Below the pieces are notes generated by a model. That model did not search any database and had not been told where the DNA came from. It saw only the letters and a program-made list of their open reading frames with translations. Shown here piece after piece: positions 52,794-61,755 of a DNA stretch of 64,000 nucleotides. The DNA comes from Paraburkholderia edwinii (GTDB lineage Bacteria; Pseudomonadota; Gammaproteobacteria; Burkholderiales; Burkholderiaceae): assembly GCF_019428685.1 (NCBI RefSeq), contig NZ_CP080096.1:2046001-2110000 (forward strand), read 5' to 3'. How positions within the stretch are numbered: the stretch's first letter is position 1; each line of letters opens with the position of its first letter. The position numbers and the translations under genes were made by a program.

Positions 52794-53816
52794 ATGTCGA
52801 ATCGTTGTTTCGACAGAAGTAGAGGTACGCGGGTTGGCCGTCGTGGTGTGAGTGGCCTTGCCACCGTGAGTGGCCTGGCCGGATTGGCGCTTGCCATTGC
52901 GCTCTCCGGTTGCGTGAATGTCCAGCAGCAGGGGATGGGCGCGGATGCGGCGGCATCGGGAGTGCCGGCTGCGTCGGCACCGGCTGCCGCATCCAGCACC
53001 GCAGTCGTCTCGCAGAATGCGGCGCCTGCTGTCGCGCCGAAGGTCGTTACGCCGCCTGCGGTGGTCAAGCCGGCGACCTATAAGGTGCGGCGCGGCGATA
53101 CGCTCAAACGGATCGCGCAGAAGCACGACGTCACCGTCAAACAGCTGGCTGCGTGGAACCGGATGAAGGCATCGGCGCGCGTGAAGCCGGGGCAGACGCT
53201 GATCGTGTCGTCGCCGGAAGCGGCGCCACGAAATGCAACTGCGGCAACTGCGGCAACTGCGGCTGCAGCAGCGGCTTCGGCTTCGACGTCGGCTAGTGCG
53301 CCGGCGAACGCTGCGGCCGCCGATACTGCTTCCTCGAATGTGCAGCAATCGCAGCAGTCACAGCAGCCTTCCGCTTCGAGCGCCGAGCCGATGACGGCTG
53401 ATGAAGTACATCAAGTCACCACCGCGCTGGCGCGTCACGCGAATGGCGTGACACTCGCATGGCCCGCGCAGGGCAACATCGTCGAGCAGTTCCAGCCCGG
53501 CGAAACGCGCGGCATCGAAATCGGCGGCAAGCCCGGCGACCCGGTGCGCGCAGCCGCCGACGGCAAGGTGGTGTACGCGGGCACCGGTCTCAACGAATAC
53601 GGCAGCCTGATCATCGTCCAGCACAACAAGGACTTTCTGACCGCCTACTCGCACAATCGCAAGCTGCTCGTGAAGATGGGCGAATTCGTCCGCAAGGGGC
53701 AGCAGATCGCGGAGATGGGCAGCGAAAATAACTCGCGCGTGTCAGTTGGGTTTGAGTTGCGGCGCGACGGTAAGCCGATCGATCCGATGCCTTATCTACC
53801 GCGCAGCCGGGGCTGA
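52794..53816 (+). CDS. NlpD-like LytM/M23 lipoprotein with LysM domain
   Basis: 340 residues. The lipobox LSGC puts the lipid at Cys40. A LysM domain (YKVRRGDTLKRIAQKHDVTV) lies at about 95-138, then an Ala/Ser/Gln-rich linker, then a LytM domain at about 216-335. Metal ligands of active M23 enzymes are missing (RGIEIGG and VGFELR replace the H-containing motifs), as in NlpD and EnvC, which activate cell-wall amidases rather than cut peptidoglycan. No rpoS or pcm is adjacent, so this may be a second NlpD-type protein. GGAG lies 7 nt before the ATG. Confidence 0.87.
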   Translation: MSNRCFDRSRGTRVGRRGVSGLATVSGLAGLALAIALSGCVNVQQQGMGADAAASGVPAASAPAAASSTAVVSQNAAPAVAPKVVTPPAVVKPATYKVRRGDTLKRIAQKHDVTVKQLAAWNRMKASARVKPGQTLIVSSPEAAPRNATAATAATAAAAAASASTSASAPANAAAADTASSNVQQSQQSQQPSASSAEPMTADEVHQVTTALARHANGVTLAWPAQGNIVEQFQPGETRGIEIGGKPGDPVRAAADGKVVYAGTGLNEYGSLIIVQHNKDFLTAYSHNRKLLVKMGEFVRKGQQIAEMGSENNSRVSVGFELRRDGKPIDPMPYLPRSRG

Positions 53817-53873
53817 TCAGATCAGCCGTAGACTTCGAGCGAAAGCCGCTGCAAGCGCAGCGGCCGCATTCCA

Positions 53874-55058
53874 TCACCCACGCTTGCCGATCGGCACGAA
53901 CTTCAAATTCTCGGGCCCGGTGTAATTCGCGCTCGGCCGGATGATCTTGTTGTCGATGCGCTGCTCGATGATGTGCGCGCTCCAGCCGCTCGTGCGGGAG
54001 ACCACGAACAGCGGCGTGAACATCGCGGTCGGCACGCCCATCATGTGATACGACACCGCGCTGAACCAGTCGAGATTCGGGAACATCTTCTTCGCGTCCC
54101 ACATCACCGTCTCGAGCCGCTCGGCGATATCGAAGAGCTTCGTATTGCCGGCTTCCTTCGAGAGCTTCTTCGCGACTTCCTTGATCACCTTGTTGCGCGG
54201 GTCGCCGGTCGTGTAAACCGGGTGGCCGAAGCCGATCACGACTTCCTTGCTCTCCACGCGCTTGCGGATGTCGGCTTCGGCTTCATCGGGATTCTGATAG
54301 CGCGTTTGCACTTCAAATGCGGCTTCGTTTGCGCCGCCATGCTTCGGTCCGCGCAGCGCGCCGATCGCGCCGGTGATCGCCGAGTAGATATCCGAGCCCG
54401 TGCCCGCGATCACGCGGCCCGCGAAGGTCGACGCGTTGAACTCGTGCTCCGCATAAAGATTGAGCGACACGTGCATCGCATCGACCCACGACTTCGACGG
54501 CTCCTTGCCGTGCAGCAGATGCAGGAAGTGGCCGCCAATCGAGTCGTCGTCGGTTTCGACTTCGATGCGCTTGCCGTTGTGCGAGTAGTGGTACCAGTAG
54601 AGCAGCATCGAGCCTAACGACGCCATCAGCCGGTCGGCGATATCGCGTGCGCCAGCGATGCTGTGGTCGTCCTTCTCGGGCAGCACGGTGCCGAGCGCCG
54701 AGACGCCTGTGCGCATCACGTCCATCGGGTGTGCGGCGGCCGGAATCCATTCGAGCACGGCCTTCACGTTCGCGGGCAGACCACGCATCGCCTTGAGCTT
54801 CGTCTTGTATGCATTGAGCTCGGCGACGTTCGGCAGCTTGCCGTGCACGAGCAGATACGCGATCTCTTCAAACTCGCAGGCGCCCGCGAGATCGAGAATG
54901 TCGTAGCCGCGGTAGTGCAGGTCGTTGCCGGTGCGGCCGACCGTGCACAGGGCGGTGTTGCCCGCCGTCACGCCGGACAGTGCGACGGATTTCTTCGGTT
55001 TGAATGCGCCCGCTCCAGATGGATTGGACGTGCTGGATGCGGTGTCTGCTTCACTCAT
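53874..55058 (-). CDS. prpC: 2-methylcitrate synthase
   Basis: 394 residues. Citrate-synthase-fold motifs are visible: [28 protein letters not shown] and [13 protein letters not shown] with the catalytic histidines. The short form and the prpB neighbour identify 2-methylcitrate synthase, which joins propionyl-CoA and oxaloacetate. The ATG at 55058 has GAGGA at good spacing; another ATG at 55064 is too close to it. It follows prpB after 41 bp. Confidence 0.93.
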   Translation of the reverse strand: MSEADTASSTSNPSGAGAFKPKKSVALSGVTAGNTALCTVGRTGNDLHYRGYDILDLAGACEFEEIAYLLVHGKLPNVAELNAYKTKLKAMRGLPANVKAVLEWIPAAAHPMDVMRTGVSALGTVLPEKDDHSIAGARDIADRLMASLGSMLLYWYHYSHNGKRIEVETDDDSIGGHFLHLLHGKEPSKSWVDAMHVSLNLYAEHEFNASTFAGRVIAGTGSDIYSAITGAIGALRGPKHGGANEAAFEVQTRYQNPDEAEADIRKRVESKEVVIGFGHPVYTTGDPRNKVIKEVAKKLSKEAGNTKLFDIAERLETVMWDAKKMFPNLDWFSAVSYHMMGVPTAMFTPLFVVSRTSGWSAHIIEQRIDNKIIRPSANYTGPENLKFVPIGKRG

Positions 55059-55099
55059 CGTCATTTCCTCAGGGTGCCTGAATATTCACTGATGCCGGT

Positions 55100-56029
55100 T
55101 CACTTGCTGCTCGAAAACAGTTCGTCGAGCTTCTGCTCGTATGCGTAATAGCCGATGCTTTCGTACAGTTCCGCACGCGTCTGCATCGTGTCGACGACAG
55201 CCTGTTGCGTGCCGTCGCGGCGAATCGTGCGGTAGACGTTTTCGGCGGCCTTGTTCATCGCGCGGAAGGCCGACAGCGGATACAGCACGAGCGACACGTC
55301 CGCGCCGCGCAATTCGTCGACGGTGAACAGCGGCGTCGCGCCGAACTCGGTGATGTTCGCGAGCACCGGCACTTTCACGGCTTTCACGAACTGGCGGTAC
55401 ATGTCGAGCTCAGTCATCGCCTCGGGGAAGATCATGTCGGCGCCCGCTTCGACGCACGCCGCCGCGCGATCGATCGCGGCCTGCAGGCCATCCACCGCCA
55501 GCGCGTCGGTGCGCGCCATGATCACGAACTCGGGGTCGGTGCGCGCATCGACGGCGGCCTTGATGCGATCGACCATCTCGTCCTGCGAGACGATTGCCTT
55601 GCCAGGACGGTGGCCGCAGCGCTTCGCGCCGACCTGGTCTTCGATATGCATCGCGCCGGCGCCGGCTTTCGTGAGCGCCTTCACCGTGCGCGCGATATTG
55701 AACGCGGAAGGACCGAAGCCGGTATCGACATCGACGAGTAGCGGCAGATCGCAGACGTCGGTGATACGGCGCACGTCGGTCAGCACGTCGTCGAGTGTCG
55801 AGATGCCGAGATCGGGCAGGCCGAGCGAGCCGGCCGCGACGCCGCCGCCCGATACATAGATCGCCTTGAAGCCCGCGTGCTGCGCGAGCAGCGCGTGGTT
55901 CGCGTTGATGGCGCCGACGACCTGCAACGGCTTTTCTGTGGCGACCGCCGCGCGGAATCTGGCGCCGGCGCTTGCGTGAGCGTTAGCGTTCGCGGCGGGG
56001 TTCGGGGATGTCGGGTTGGTAGGGTTCAT
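55100..56029 (-). CDS. prpB: 2-methylisocitrate lyase
   Basis: 309 residues. Family motifs [24 protein letters not shown], and [15 protein letters not shown] with the catalytic cysteine loop are present. It splits 2-methylisocitrate into pyruvate and succinate in propionate breakdown. An Asn/Pro/Ala-rich N-terminal tail of about 20 residues precedes the barrel. GGAG lies 9 nt before the ATG. A sigma-54-type promoter lies about 33 nt upstream and prpR is divergent. Confidence 0.94.
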   Translation of the reverse strand: MNPTNPTSPNPAANANAHASAGARFRAAVATEKPLQVVGAINANHALLAQHAGFKAIYVSGGGVAAGSLGLPDLGISTLDDVLTDVRRITDVCDLPLLVDVDTGFGPSAFNIARTVKALTKAGAGAMHIEDQVGAKRCGHRPGKAIVSQDEMVDRIKAAVDARTDPEFVIMARTDALAVDGLQAAIDRAAACVEAGADMIFPEAMTELDMYRQFVKAVKVPVLANITEFGATPLFTVDELRGADVSLVLYPLSAFRAMNKAAENVYRTIRRDGTQQAVVDTMQTRAELYESIGYYAYEQKLDELFSSSK

Positions 56030-56061
56030 GTCAGTGGGCTCCGGTAACGGGTCGGTACTCC

Positions 56062-56076
56062 GCAAAGAATGGGCCA
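56062..56076 (-). promoter_or_regulatory. Sigma-54 (-24/-12) promoter of prpBC
   Basis: Read on the minus strand the sequence is TGGCCC, five bases, then TTGC. The invariant GG and GC dinucleotides have the correct spacing and five of six bases match the -24 TGGCAC block. It places transcription start about 20 nt before the prpB ATG, and the divergent regulator is a sigma-54 activator. Confidence 0.75.
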
Positions 56077-56142
56077 ATCGGACGGGCGTACGCAAGCCGT
56101 TGATTTCGATCGACTTTGCGCTCAGAGCGCCCTGAGAAGATG

Positions 56143-56177
56143 TTTCAATAACGAAATCATGGGTTTCATAATTGAAA
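56143..56177. promoter_or_regulatory. Two inverted repeats, likely PrpR-binding sites
   Basis: TTTCAATAACGAAA (56143-56156) and TTTCATAATTGAAA (56164-56177) share TTTCA...GAAA arms with four-base centres. They are spaced 21 bp apart, two helical turns, and lie about 70-100 bp upstream of the -24 element, the usual place for activator sites. Confidence 0.6.
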
Positions 56178-56250
56178 TAAAGCGCATAATCGAAGCTTGG
56201 CCGCCTTCATCGCCCCTTGCACCTCTTTATCTGCGTCACCGCCCACGCCC

Positions 56251-58269
56251 ATGACCCGCCTGTCCGACCCGATTTCCCGTCCGCGCATTTGGGCCGTCGG
56301 CATCAGCAAGCTGCGCGACCTGTTCCGAGACATCGCCGACGAATACGACGGCCGCGCCGATCTGCAACTCGTCTCGCTCGGCTACGAAGATGCAGTGCGC
56401 GAAATCGAAGCGGCCACCGCCTCGCAGCGGCCCGACGTGGTCGTCGCCGCCGGTTCGAACGGAACCTATCTGAAGTCGCGCGTCGACGTGCCCGTGGTGC
56501 TCGTCAATCCGACCGGCTTCGATGTGATGCACGCGCTCGCGCGCGCCCGGCGCGATGCGGCGTCGGTTGCGCTTGTCACGTACGGCGAGACGCCGCCTGA
56601 GGCGCGGCGCTTTGCGGCGGCGTATGGGCTCGATCTGCGATTCGCGTCATACCGGTCCGCGGAGGATGCGGAAGCGTGCGTGCTCGATCTGCGCGATCGC
56701 GGTGTGGACGCGGTAGTCGGCCCCGGCCTCGTCACCGATCTCGCGGCGCGTGCCGGAATGGAAGCGGTGTTTCTGTACTCGCGCGCATCGGTGCGCGCCG
56801 CGTTCGATTCGGCGCTCGACGTCGCGCACGCAACGTGGACCGAAATCACGCGGCGCCAGCGTCTCGACAACGTGCTGCAGCATCTGCGCGACGGCGTCGC
56901 GGCGCTCGATGCGCAAGGGCGCGTGGAAGCGATCAACCAGCGTCTCGCGGCGGCGCTCGGCATCGACGCGGCCGCGGCAGTCGGCCGGCCGCTCGCCGAA
57001 CTCGCGCCGGGCCTGGCGGGCTTGGTGTCGGGCCTGGTATCGGGTCATGCGCAGAGTGCGCCCGAAGCCGAAGGCGAAACGCTCGAAGCCGTGCGCGGCG
57101 TCAGCTACGTCGTGCATCGCGGACCGCTTGTCGAGCGCGGCGCGACCACCGGCATGGTGCTGACGTTTCAGGAATCGCGCGCGGTCGAACGGCTTGATCG
57201 CACCTTGCGCTCGCGGCAGCGCGCGAAGCAGTTCGTCGCGCGTTACCGTCTCGACGATCTGATCGGCGAGTGCGAAGCCATCGATCGCGTGCGCAAGCTC
57301 GTGCGCCGCTACGCGAAGTCGGACGCGACCGTGCTGATTCGCGGCGAAAGCGGCACGGGCAAGGAGATGATTGCGCAGAGCCTGCATCAATTGAGTACGC
57401 GGCGCGACTTTCCGTTCGTGGCAATCAACTGCGGTGCGTTTCCGGAAGCGCTGCTCGAAAGCGAACTGTTCGGTTACGAAGAGGGGGCATTTACGGGTGC
57501 GCGCCGCGGCGGCAAGGCGGGGCTGATCGAAGCCGCGCATCGCGGCACGCTCTTTCTCGACGAGATCGGCGAGATGCCGTTGCCGCTGCAAAGCCGGCTG
57601 TTGCGTGTCTTGCAGGAGCGCGAGGTGGTGCGTCTCGGTTCGACGGAGCCGACGCGCATCGATGTACGCGTCGTGGCCGCGACGCATCGCGCGCTGACCG
57701 ACGCCGTTGAGGCGGGCGAGTTTCGCGCCGATCTTTTCTATCGGCTCAATATCCTGAACGTCGCGTTGCCGCCGCTGCGCGAACGGCAGACGGACATCGC
57801 GCCGCTTGCCGCCGAGTTGCTGTATCAGGCGGCGCGGCGCGAACCGCGTCTTGGCGCGCATATCGGCAGCGCCGCGCAGGCGGCGCGCGTATTGACGGCT
57901 GTGCATGAGCCGCTAGCGAAGCACGCGTGGCCGGGCAATGTGCGCGAGTTGCAGAACGTGATCGAGCGGATTGCGGTCGAGCTGGTTGAGAGCGATGAAA
58001 GCGCGGGAAACGATCGGCGCAGTAGCAGCGACGAACGAGGCCGCGCACTGTCGCTGACCATCGGCGATCTGCGCGCAATTGCGCCCGAAGTCTTCGACGA
58101 TCCGGCGCGAGCATCTCGCGCGCTAACGCTGCGTCAGCGCAGCCGTCGCGTCGAAGCGGACGAGATTCGCGCGGCGCTCGACGCGTGCGGCGGCGATCGC
58201 GACCGCGTATGCGAACTGCTCGGCATCAGCAAGACCACGTTATGGCGCAAACTGAACGCGGCGGATTAG
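56251..58269 (+). CDS. prpR: Propionate catabolism sigma-54 activator
   Basis: 672 residues. The N-terminal PrpR sensor domain (PRIWAVGISKLRDLF onward, with VVVAAGSNGTYL) is followed by a PAS-like region (NVLQHLRDGVAALDAQGRVE), the AAA+ domain with Walker A GESGTGKE near 364, the sigma-54 contact loop GAFTGA near 412 and Walker B LFLDEIG near 434, and a C-terminal Fis-type helix-turn-helix (VCELLGISKTTLWRKL). It senses 2-methylcitrate in known cases and activates prpBC. An upstream in-frame start at 56197 overlaps no ribosome site; 56251 fits the family N-terminus. Confidence 0.94.
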   Translation: MTRLSDPISRPRIWAVGISKLRDLFRDIADEYDGRADLQLVSLGYEDAVREIEAATASQRPDVVVAAGSNGTYLKSRVDVPVVLVNPTGFDVMHALARARRDAASVALVTYGETPPEARRFAAAYGLDLRFASYRSAEDAEACVLDLRDRGVDAVVGPGLVTDLAARAGMEAVFLYSRASVRAAFDSALDVAHATWTEITRRQRLDNVLQHLRDGVAALDAQGRVEAINQRLAAALGIDAAAAVGRPLAELAPGLAGLVSGLVSGHAQSAPEAEGETLEAVRGVSYVVHRGPLVERGATTGMVLTFQESRAVERLDRTLRSRQRAKQFVARYRLDDLIGECEAIDRVRKLVRRYAKSDATVLIRGESGTGKEMIAQSLHQLSTRRDFPFVAINCGAFPEALLESELFGYEEGAFTGARRGGKAGLIEAAHRGTLFLDEIGEMPLPLQSRLLRVLQEREVVRLGSTEPTRIDVRVVAATHRALTDAVEAGEFRADLFYRLNILNVALPPLRERQTDIAPLAAELLYQAARREPRLGAHIGSAAQAARVLTAVHEPLAKHAWPGNVRELQNVIERIAVELVESDESAGNDRRSSSDERGRALSLTIGDLRAIAPEVFDDPARASRALTLRQRSRRVEADEIRAALDACGGDRDRVCELLGISKTTLWRKLNAAD

Positions 58270-58560
58270 GCATCCCGCAAAGTCTCACCTTTTACCGAAG
58301 CGAAATTCAATAGAAAGCATTGCCAGGTAATACAAGGTGGGAGCGGGCGAGCGTCGAAACCGGCCGAGGGCGCCGACGATCACTCAAGAAGCGCTGTTTA
58401 CAAGGGCGAATCGTCACGGCATCGCGCAACGGGCTCATGGCGAGTTGCGTAAGCCATTGATCGATATAGGCAATCGGCCATCTCATGCATCGACAAAATC
58501 TGCGATCCATTAAGGTGAGAAAGTTCGGGACACGACGCGCATAAAACGGACTTTGACCGG

Positions 58561-58956
58561 TTACGCCCCGACTTGCCTCAAGACCTGCGCGACGCGCCCA
58601 TGCTCATGCAGCACCTCGGGGCTCACCTGTAAAAGTTGCCGATAACGCGGCAGAAATTCCCCGCCCGGCTGCTCCTGCGAAAACAGCGCGACCACGCCTT
58701 GCGCGGCGCCGATCCGCTCTTGCGGTGTCGCCTCGACGGCGTCGAGCATTTCGTCGACGTTCGCGATGACCGTCGATAACGCACCGAGCCACCGAAAGCC
58801 CGGATTGTTGATCAGCGCCTGCAGGAACGCCGCAGGCGTCACAGCGCCGACTTCCTTCTCGTATCCGGCGCGTTCGTGCGCGAGGATCGTCTTGTGCAGC
58901 GCAAGCAGCGGCTTGCGCACGTCGGCGAGAAATTGCGTCGCTTGTTGATCGTTCAT
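58561..58956 (-). CDS. Hypothetical protein, 131 residues
   Basis: A soluble, mostly helical protein: MNDQQATQFLADVRKPLLAL, then NPGFRWLGALSTVIANVDEM and a C-terminal helix rich in Leu/Gln. Coding bias is good. No known domain is recognised. It is divergent from the bcs operon, which starts 276 bp away, and separated from it by the 16-bp repeats. An in-frame ATG at 59007 is possible, but it falls inside the repeat. Confidence 0.65.
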   Translation of the reverse strand: MNDQQATQFLADVRKPLLALHKTILAHERAGYEKEVGAVTPAAFLQALINNPGFRWLGALSTVIANVDEMLDAVEATPQERIGAAQGVVALFSQEQPGGEFLPRYRQLLQVSPEVLHEHGRVAQVLRQVGA

Positions 58957-58977
58957 GATGAAAGGCCGCTCCCTATA

Positions 58978-59025
58978 GGCAAAGTCAACAACTGGCAAAG
59001 TCAGCAACAGGCAAAGTCAAGAACC
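58978..59025. repeat. 16-bp direct repeat, three units
   Basis: Three adjacent units beginning GGCAAAGTCA (58978, 58994, 59010) and varying in their last six bases. They lie just upstream of the start of the 131-residue gene on the minus strand and about 210 bp before bcsD. Confidence 0.88.
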
Positions 59026-59232
59026 GCTTACGCGCGCATCGCAAAACGTCGTTCATTACCAACGATACACAAGCCGGATGCGGTCCGCATCGATGTTTGC
59101 TTTTTTGTGCGCATCGAACGATGCTATGCTTTCGACGCCGTTGCTGGGGTGCTTGAATACCGTTCAATGCCGCGTCAATCCGGCGTCCGCCGGTACCGGT
59201 GCAGTCAACGAAACGTGAAGAAATTTCCGGAC

Positions 59233-59697
59233 ATGCGAGACGAACACACGGCCACCTTGCTCGACTATTACACGAGCCATCAGGCTTCAACACAATGGCG
59301 CGCTTTTCTGACCGCGCTTGCCCAGGAATTCGAAACCCAGCTTGAAACGTCGCAATTGCGCGAGTTAATGGCACGCATCGGTGTCAGATTTGCCGATGCG
59401 CATCCGGCCGGCGCCTGCACCACGCTCGACGATCTCGCCGCGTTCTTCAACACCACATGGTCGTCGCTTGACTGGGGCTTCGTGAATCTCGTCGAGCAGG
59501 ACGACTATCTCGCGATCGAACATTTCTGCGCACCGCTTGCCGCATTCGGCCCAGCGGCCGCGACATGGACGCCGGCGTTTCTCGAAGGCGCCTATCAACG
59601 ATGGCTTGACGAACTGGGTGCGGGTGGACTGGACCTGCGTCAGTTCGAAACGGGCGAGTGGCACGCATTCGAATTCAGGCTCGCGAAGACCGCATGA
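59233..59697 (+). CDS. bcsD: Cellulose synthase complex subunit BcsD
   Basis: 154 residues, the usual length. The N-terminal LLDYYTSHQASTQWRAFLTA and the middle AFFNTTWSSLDWGFVNLVEQ match BcsD (PF03500), a periplasmic octameric ring that organises glucan chains in cellulose producers. First gene of the visible bcs operon. The ATG at 59233 fits the family length; a GTG at 59215 is possible and the same frame runs further upstream without support. Confidence 0.88.
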   Translation: MRDEHTATLLDYYTSHQASTQWRAFLTALAQEFETQLETSQLRELMARIGVRFADAHPAGACTTLDDLAAFFNTTWSSLDWGFVNLVEQDDYLAIEHFCAPLAAFGPAAATWTPAFLEGAYQRWLDELGAGGLDLRQFETGEWHAFEFRLAKTA

Positions 59698-59754
59698 AGG
59701 ACCGGTGCCGGTGAAGCGAGGCATGCGGCGAGATCGCATGCATGCGTCGACAGC

Positions 59755-59830
59755 ACACGACAAAAGAAGCAACGAAAGAAGCAACGAAAGCAGTACCGAA
59801 GCAGGCAACGAGCAAGAACGAAAGAAGCAG
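59755..59830. repeat. Short purine-rich imperfect repeats between bcsD and bcsP
   Basis: Several copies of a 12-bp unit like ACGAAAGAAGCA in a purine-rich stretch of the 160-bp gap between bcsD and bcsP. Confidence 0.5.
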
Positions 59831-59857
59831 GCCCGTCAGGGCTTGGGGGTGGCAAAC

Positions 59858-60970
59858 ATGAGCGTTTCAGACGACATCGGTAATCTCTTCCAGCGATTCG
59901 GCGGCAACCCTGATCGATATCAGGAAGTCGCGCGCGACGACGATGCGAAGCATGCGGCTTCACGTTGGCCATTGCTGTCCGCCGTCGATATCGCACAACC
60001 CGAGCAAGTGCCTGGAGCAGGGCGCCCGGCGCCGGCGATGTCGGCCGTGCAGGCGCTGTCGACTGCGCCGGCTACACGGCCCGTTGGCGGCGGCGTGTTC
60101 GACGCGGGTGTGCAGCCGGCGGCAACCGAAGCGGCAACCGAAGCGGCGGACGAAGCAAAGCCGGTGTCGAACGTCAGGTCCGCAGCGGCAGAGCTGAGCG
60201 TCGCGAACACGCCCGCCGCTGCATCAGCGGAAGACGGCAACGTTACGCTCGACCCTTTGACCTCCGCATTGCCACGTTCACCGCTTTTCGCGCGCGGCCA
60301 CCGGCACGCGATGATGCCGCCGCCCGTCGATGCCGCGCGGCAAGCAGCATCGCGTTTCAGTCCGCCGCCTCAAGCCGCGGCTGCGGCAAGCGATGCGGAA
60401 GCCACGGCGCGCCAGCCCGCACAGCCGACCGCGGGCATCGCTGCGGTCGTCGCGCCGGCCAGCCCGGCCACGTTGCGCACATCTGCCACGGCGGCTGCTA
60501 CAGCTGCTGCGGCGACGCCGACTGTTTTCGCTGCGCCGGCTGCATCGACCGTGTCCGCTGCCGATCCGCGCGCAGCGAACGATGCGACGCGAGAAGCAGC
60601 GCGTGAGCCGCACACAGGCTTCTTTGCAAATCGAAAGCAAACGTTTGCTCCTGCCCCGATTACGGGCGCCACTGAGACCGTGCGCGCGCCGGCACAAACC
60701 GAAGCTCAACGCACGGCGCGAACCACGGCGCAACCGCAACCGCAACCACAGCCGCAATCGCGCCCAAATCCGCTGCCGCAATCGCAGCCTCAGCCCGCAC
60801 CGCAAGCATCCGCGCAACGCTCGATCCTTTCAGGCCTGTTCGCCGCGCAACCGGCGCACGAGACCGAGCCATCGCCGCAACCTGGAACACGCGATCTCAC
60901 CACCGTGTTCGCCAGACTCGCCGGCGCCGCGCGCCGCGACGACAAAAACCCAGGCGGCGAGCGCTCATGA
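59858..60970 (+). CDS. bcsP: Cellulose biosynthesis protein BcsP (BcsR-like head plus Pro/Ala-rich tail)
   Basis: 370 residues. Residues 1-46 (DDIGNLFQRFGGNPDRYQEV then RWPLL at about 36-40) resemble E. coli BcsR, a small cytoplasmic partner of BcsQ. The remaining 320 residues are Ala/Pro/Gln-rich and look disordered, ending with a short conserved-looking segment (TTVFARLAGAAR). Burkholderia cellulose operons carry such a BcsP between bcsD and bcsQ. The stop overlaps bcsQ as ATGA, showing coupling. Confidence 0.8.
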   Translation: MSVSDDIGNLFQRFGGNPDRYQEVARDDDAKHAASRWPLLSAVDIAQPEQVPGAGRPAPAMSAVQALSTAPATRPVGGGVFDAGVQPAATEAATEAADEAKPVSNVRSAAAELSVANTPAAASAEDGNVTLDPLTSALPRSPLFARGHRHAMMPPPVDAARQAASRFSPPPQAAAAASDAEATARQPAQPTAGIAAVVAPASPATLRTSATAAATAAAATPTVFAAPAASTVSAADPRAANDATREAAREPHTGFFANRKQTFAPAPITGATETVRAPAQTEAQRTARTTAQPQPQPQPQSRPNPLPQSQPQPAPQASAQRSILSGLFAAQPAHETEPSPQPGTRDLTTVFARLAGAARRDDKNPGGERS

Positions 60971-61755
60971 AAGTCATCGCTGTGGTGTCCGCCAAAGGCG
61001 GCGTTGGCAAGACGACGCTTGCCGCGAATCTCGCGTCGGTGCTCGGCTCGAACGGGCGTCGCGTGATCTCGGTCGACTTCGATCCGCAAAACGCCTTGCG
61101 TCTGCACTTCGGCATACCGGTCGATCACTTCGATGGGGTCGCGCGCGCGACCGTCAGCGGCGACGCGTGGCGCAGTGTGATGTTCGACGGCATCGACGGT
61201 GTGACCGTGCTGCCGCATGGCGCGCTCAACGAAGACGATCGCCGCGCCTTCGAAGCGCGTCTCGACAGCGACCCGCATCTGGTGCGCGCCGCGCTCGATT
61301 CGCTCGGCCTCGAAGCCAACGATATCGTGCTGATCGACACGCCGCCGGGCGCGACTGTCTATACGCGCGCGGCGCTGCTCGCGGCCCGTTTCGTGCTTAA
61401 CGTCGTGATCGCGGATGCCGCGTCGTACGCAGCGATTCCGCATATGGAGCGGCTGATCCAGACTTACGCGGTGCCGCGCGCGGACTTTATCGGTTACGGC
61501 TACGTGATCAACCAGGTGGACATCGGACGCAATCTGACGAAGGACGTGCTCAAGGTGCTGCGCGGCGCGCTCGAGCCGCATCTGTTTCCGGGCGTCGTGC
61601 ATCTCGATCAGGGCGTAAGCGAATCGCTGGCGTACGACACGACGGTGATTCACTACGACCCGCTGAGCCAGGCCGCCGCCGACCTGCGCGCGTGCGGCGA
61701 CTGGCTCGACGCACGCCTGAACGGGCAGGTATCGTTGCCGAGGAGCGTCGCATGA
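60967..61755 (+). CDS. bcsQ: Cellulose biosynthesis ATPase BcsQ (ParA/MinD family)
   Basis: 262 residues. A deviant Walker A KGGVGKTT (residues 10-17), VISVDFDPQN and the Walker B-like IVLIDTPPG define a ParA/MinD-type ATPase. BcsQ localises cellulose synthesis to a cell pole and supports BcsA. The start overlaps bcsP and the stop overlaps bcsA, both ATGA. Confidence 0.92.
   Translation: MKVIAVVSAKGGVGKTTLAANLASVLGSNGRRVISVDFDPQNALRLHFGIPVDHFDGVARATVSGDAWRSVMFDGIDGVTVLPHGALNEDDRRAFEARLDSDPHLVRAALDSLGLEANDIVLIDTPPGATVYTRAALLAARFVLNVVIADAASYAAIPHMERLIQTYAVPRADFIGYGYVINQVDIGRNLTKDVLKVLRGALEPHLFPGVVHLDQGVSESLAYDTTVIHYDPLSQAAADLRACGDWLDARLNGQVSLPRSVA

Noticed and set aside
52471..52851. 126-codon plus-strand frame before the NlpD-like gene
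   Set aside because: It overlaps the true gene in another frame, has mixed base use at third positions and no recognisable motif.
59077..59106. Hairpin plus T run upstream of bcsD as a terminator
   Set aside because: The stem is only 5 bp around a 5-base loop, and the T run begins about 9 nt after it, so a working terminator is doubtful.
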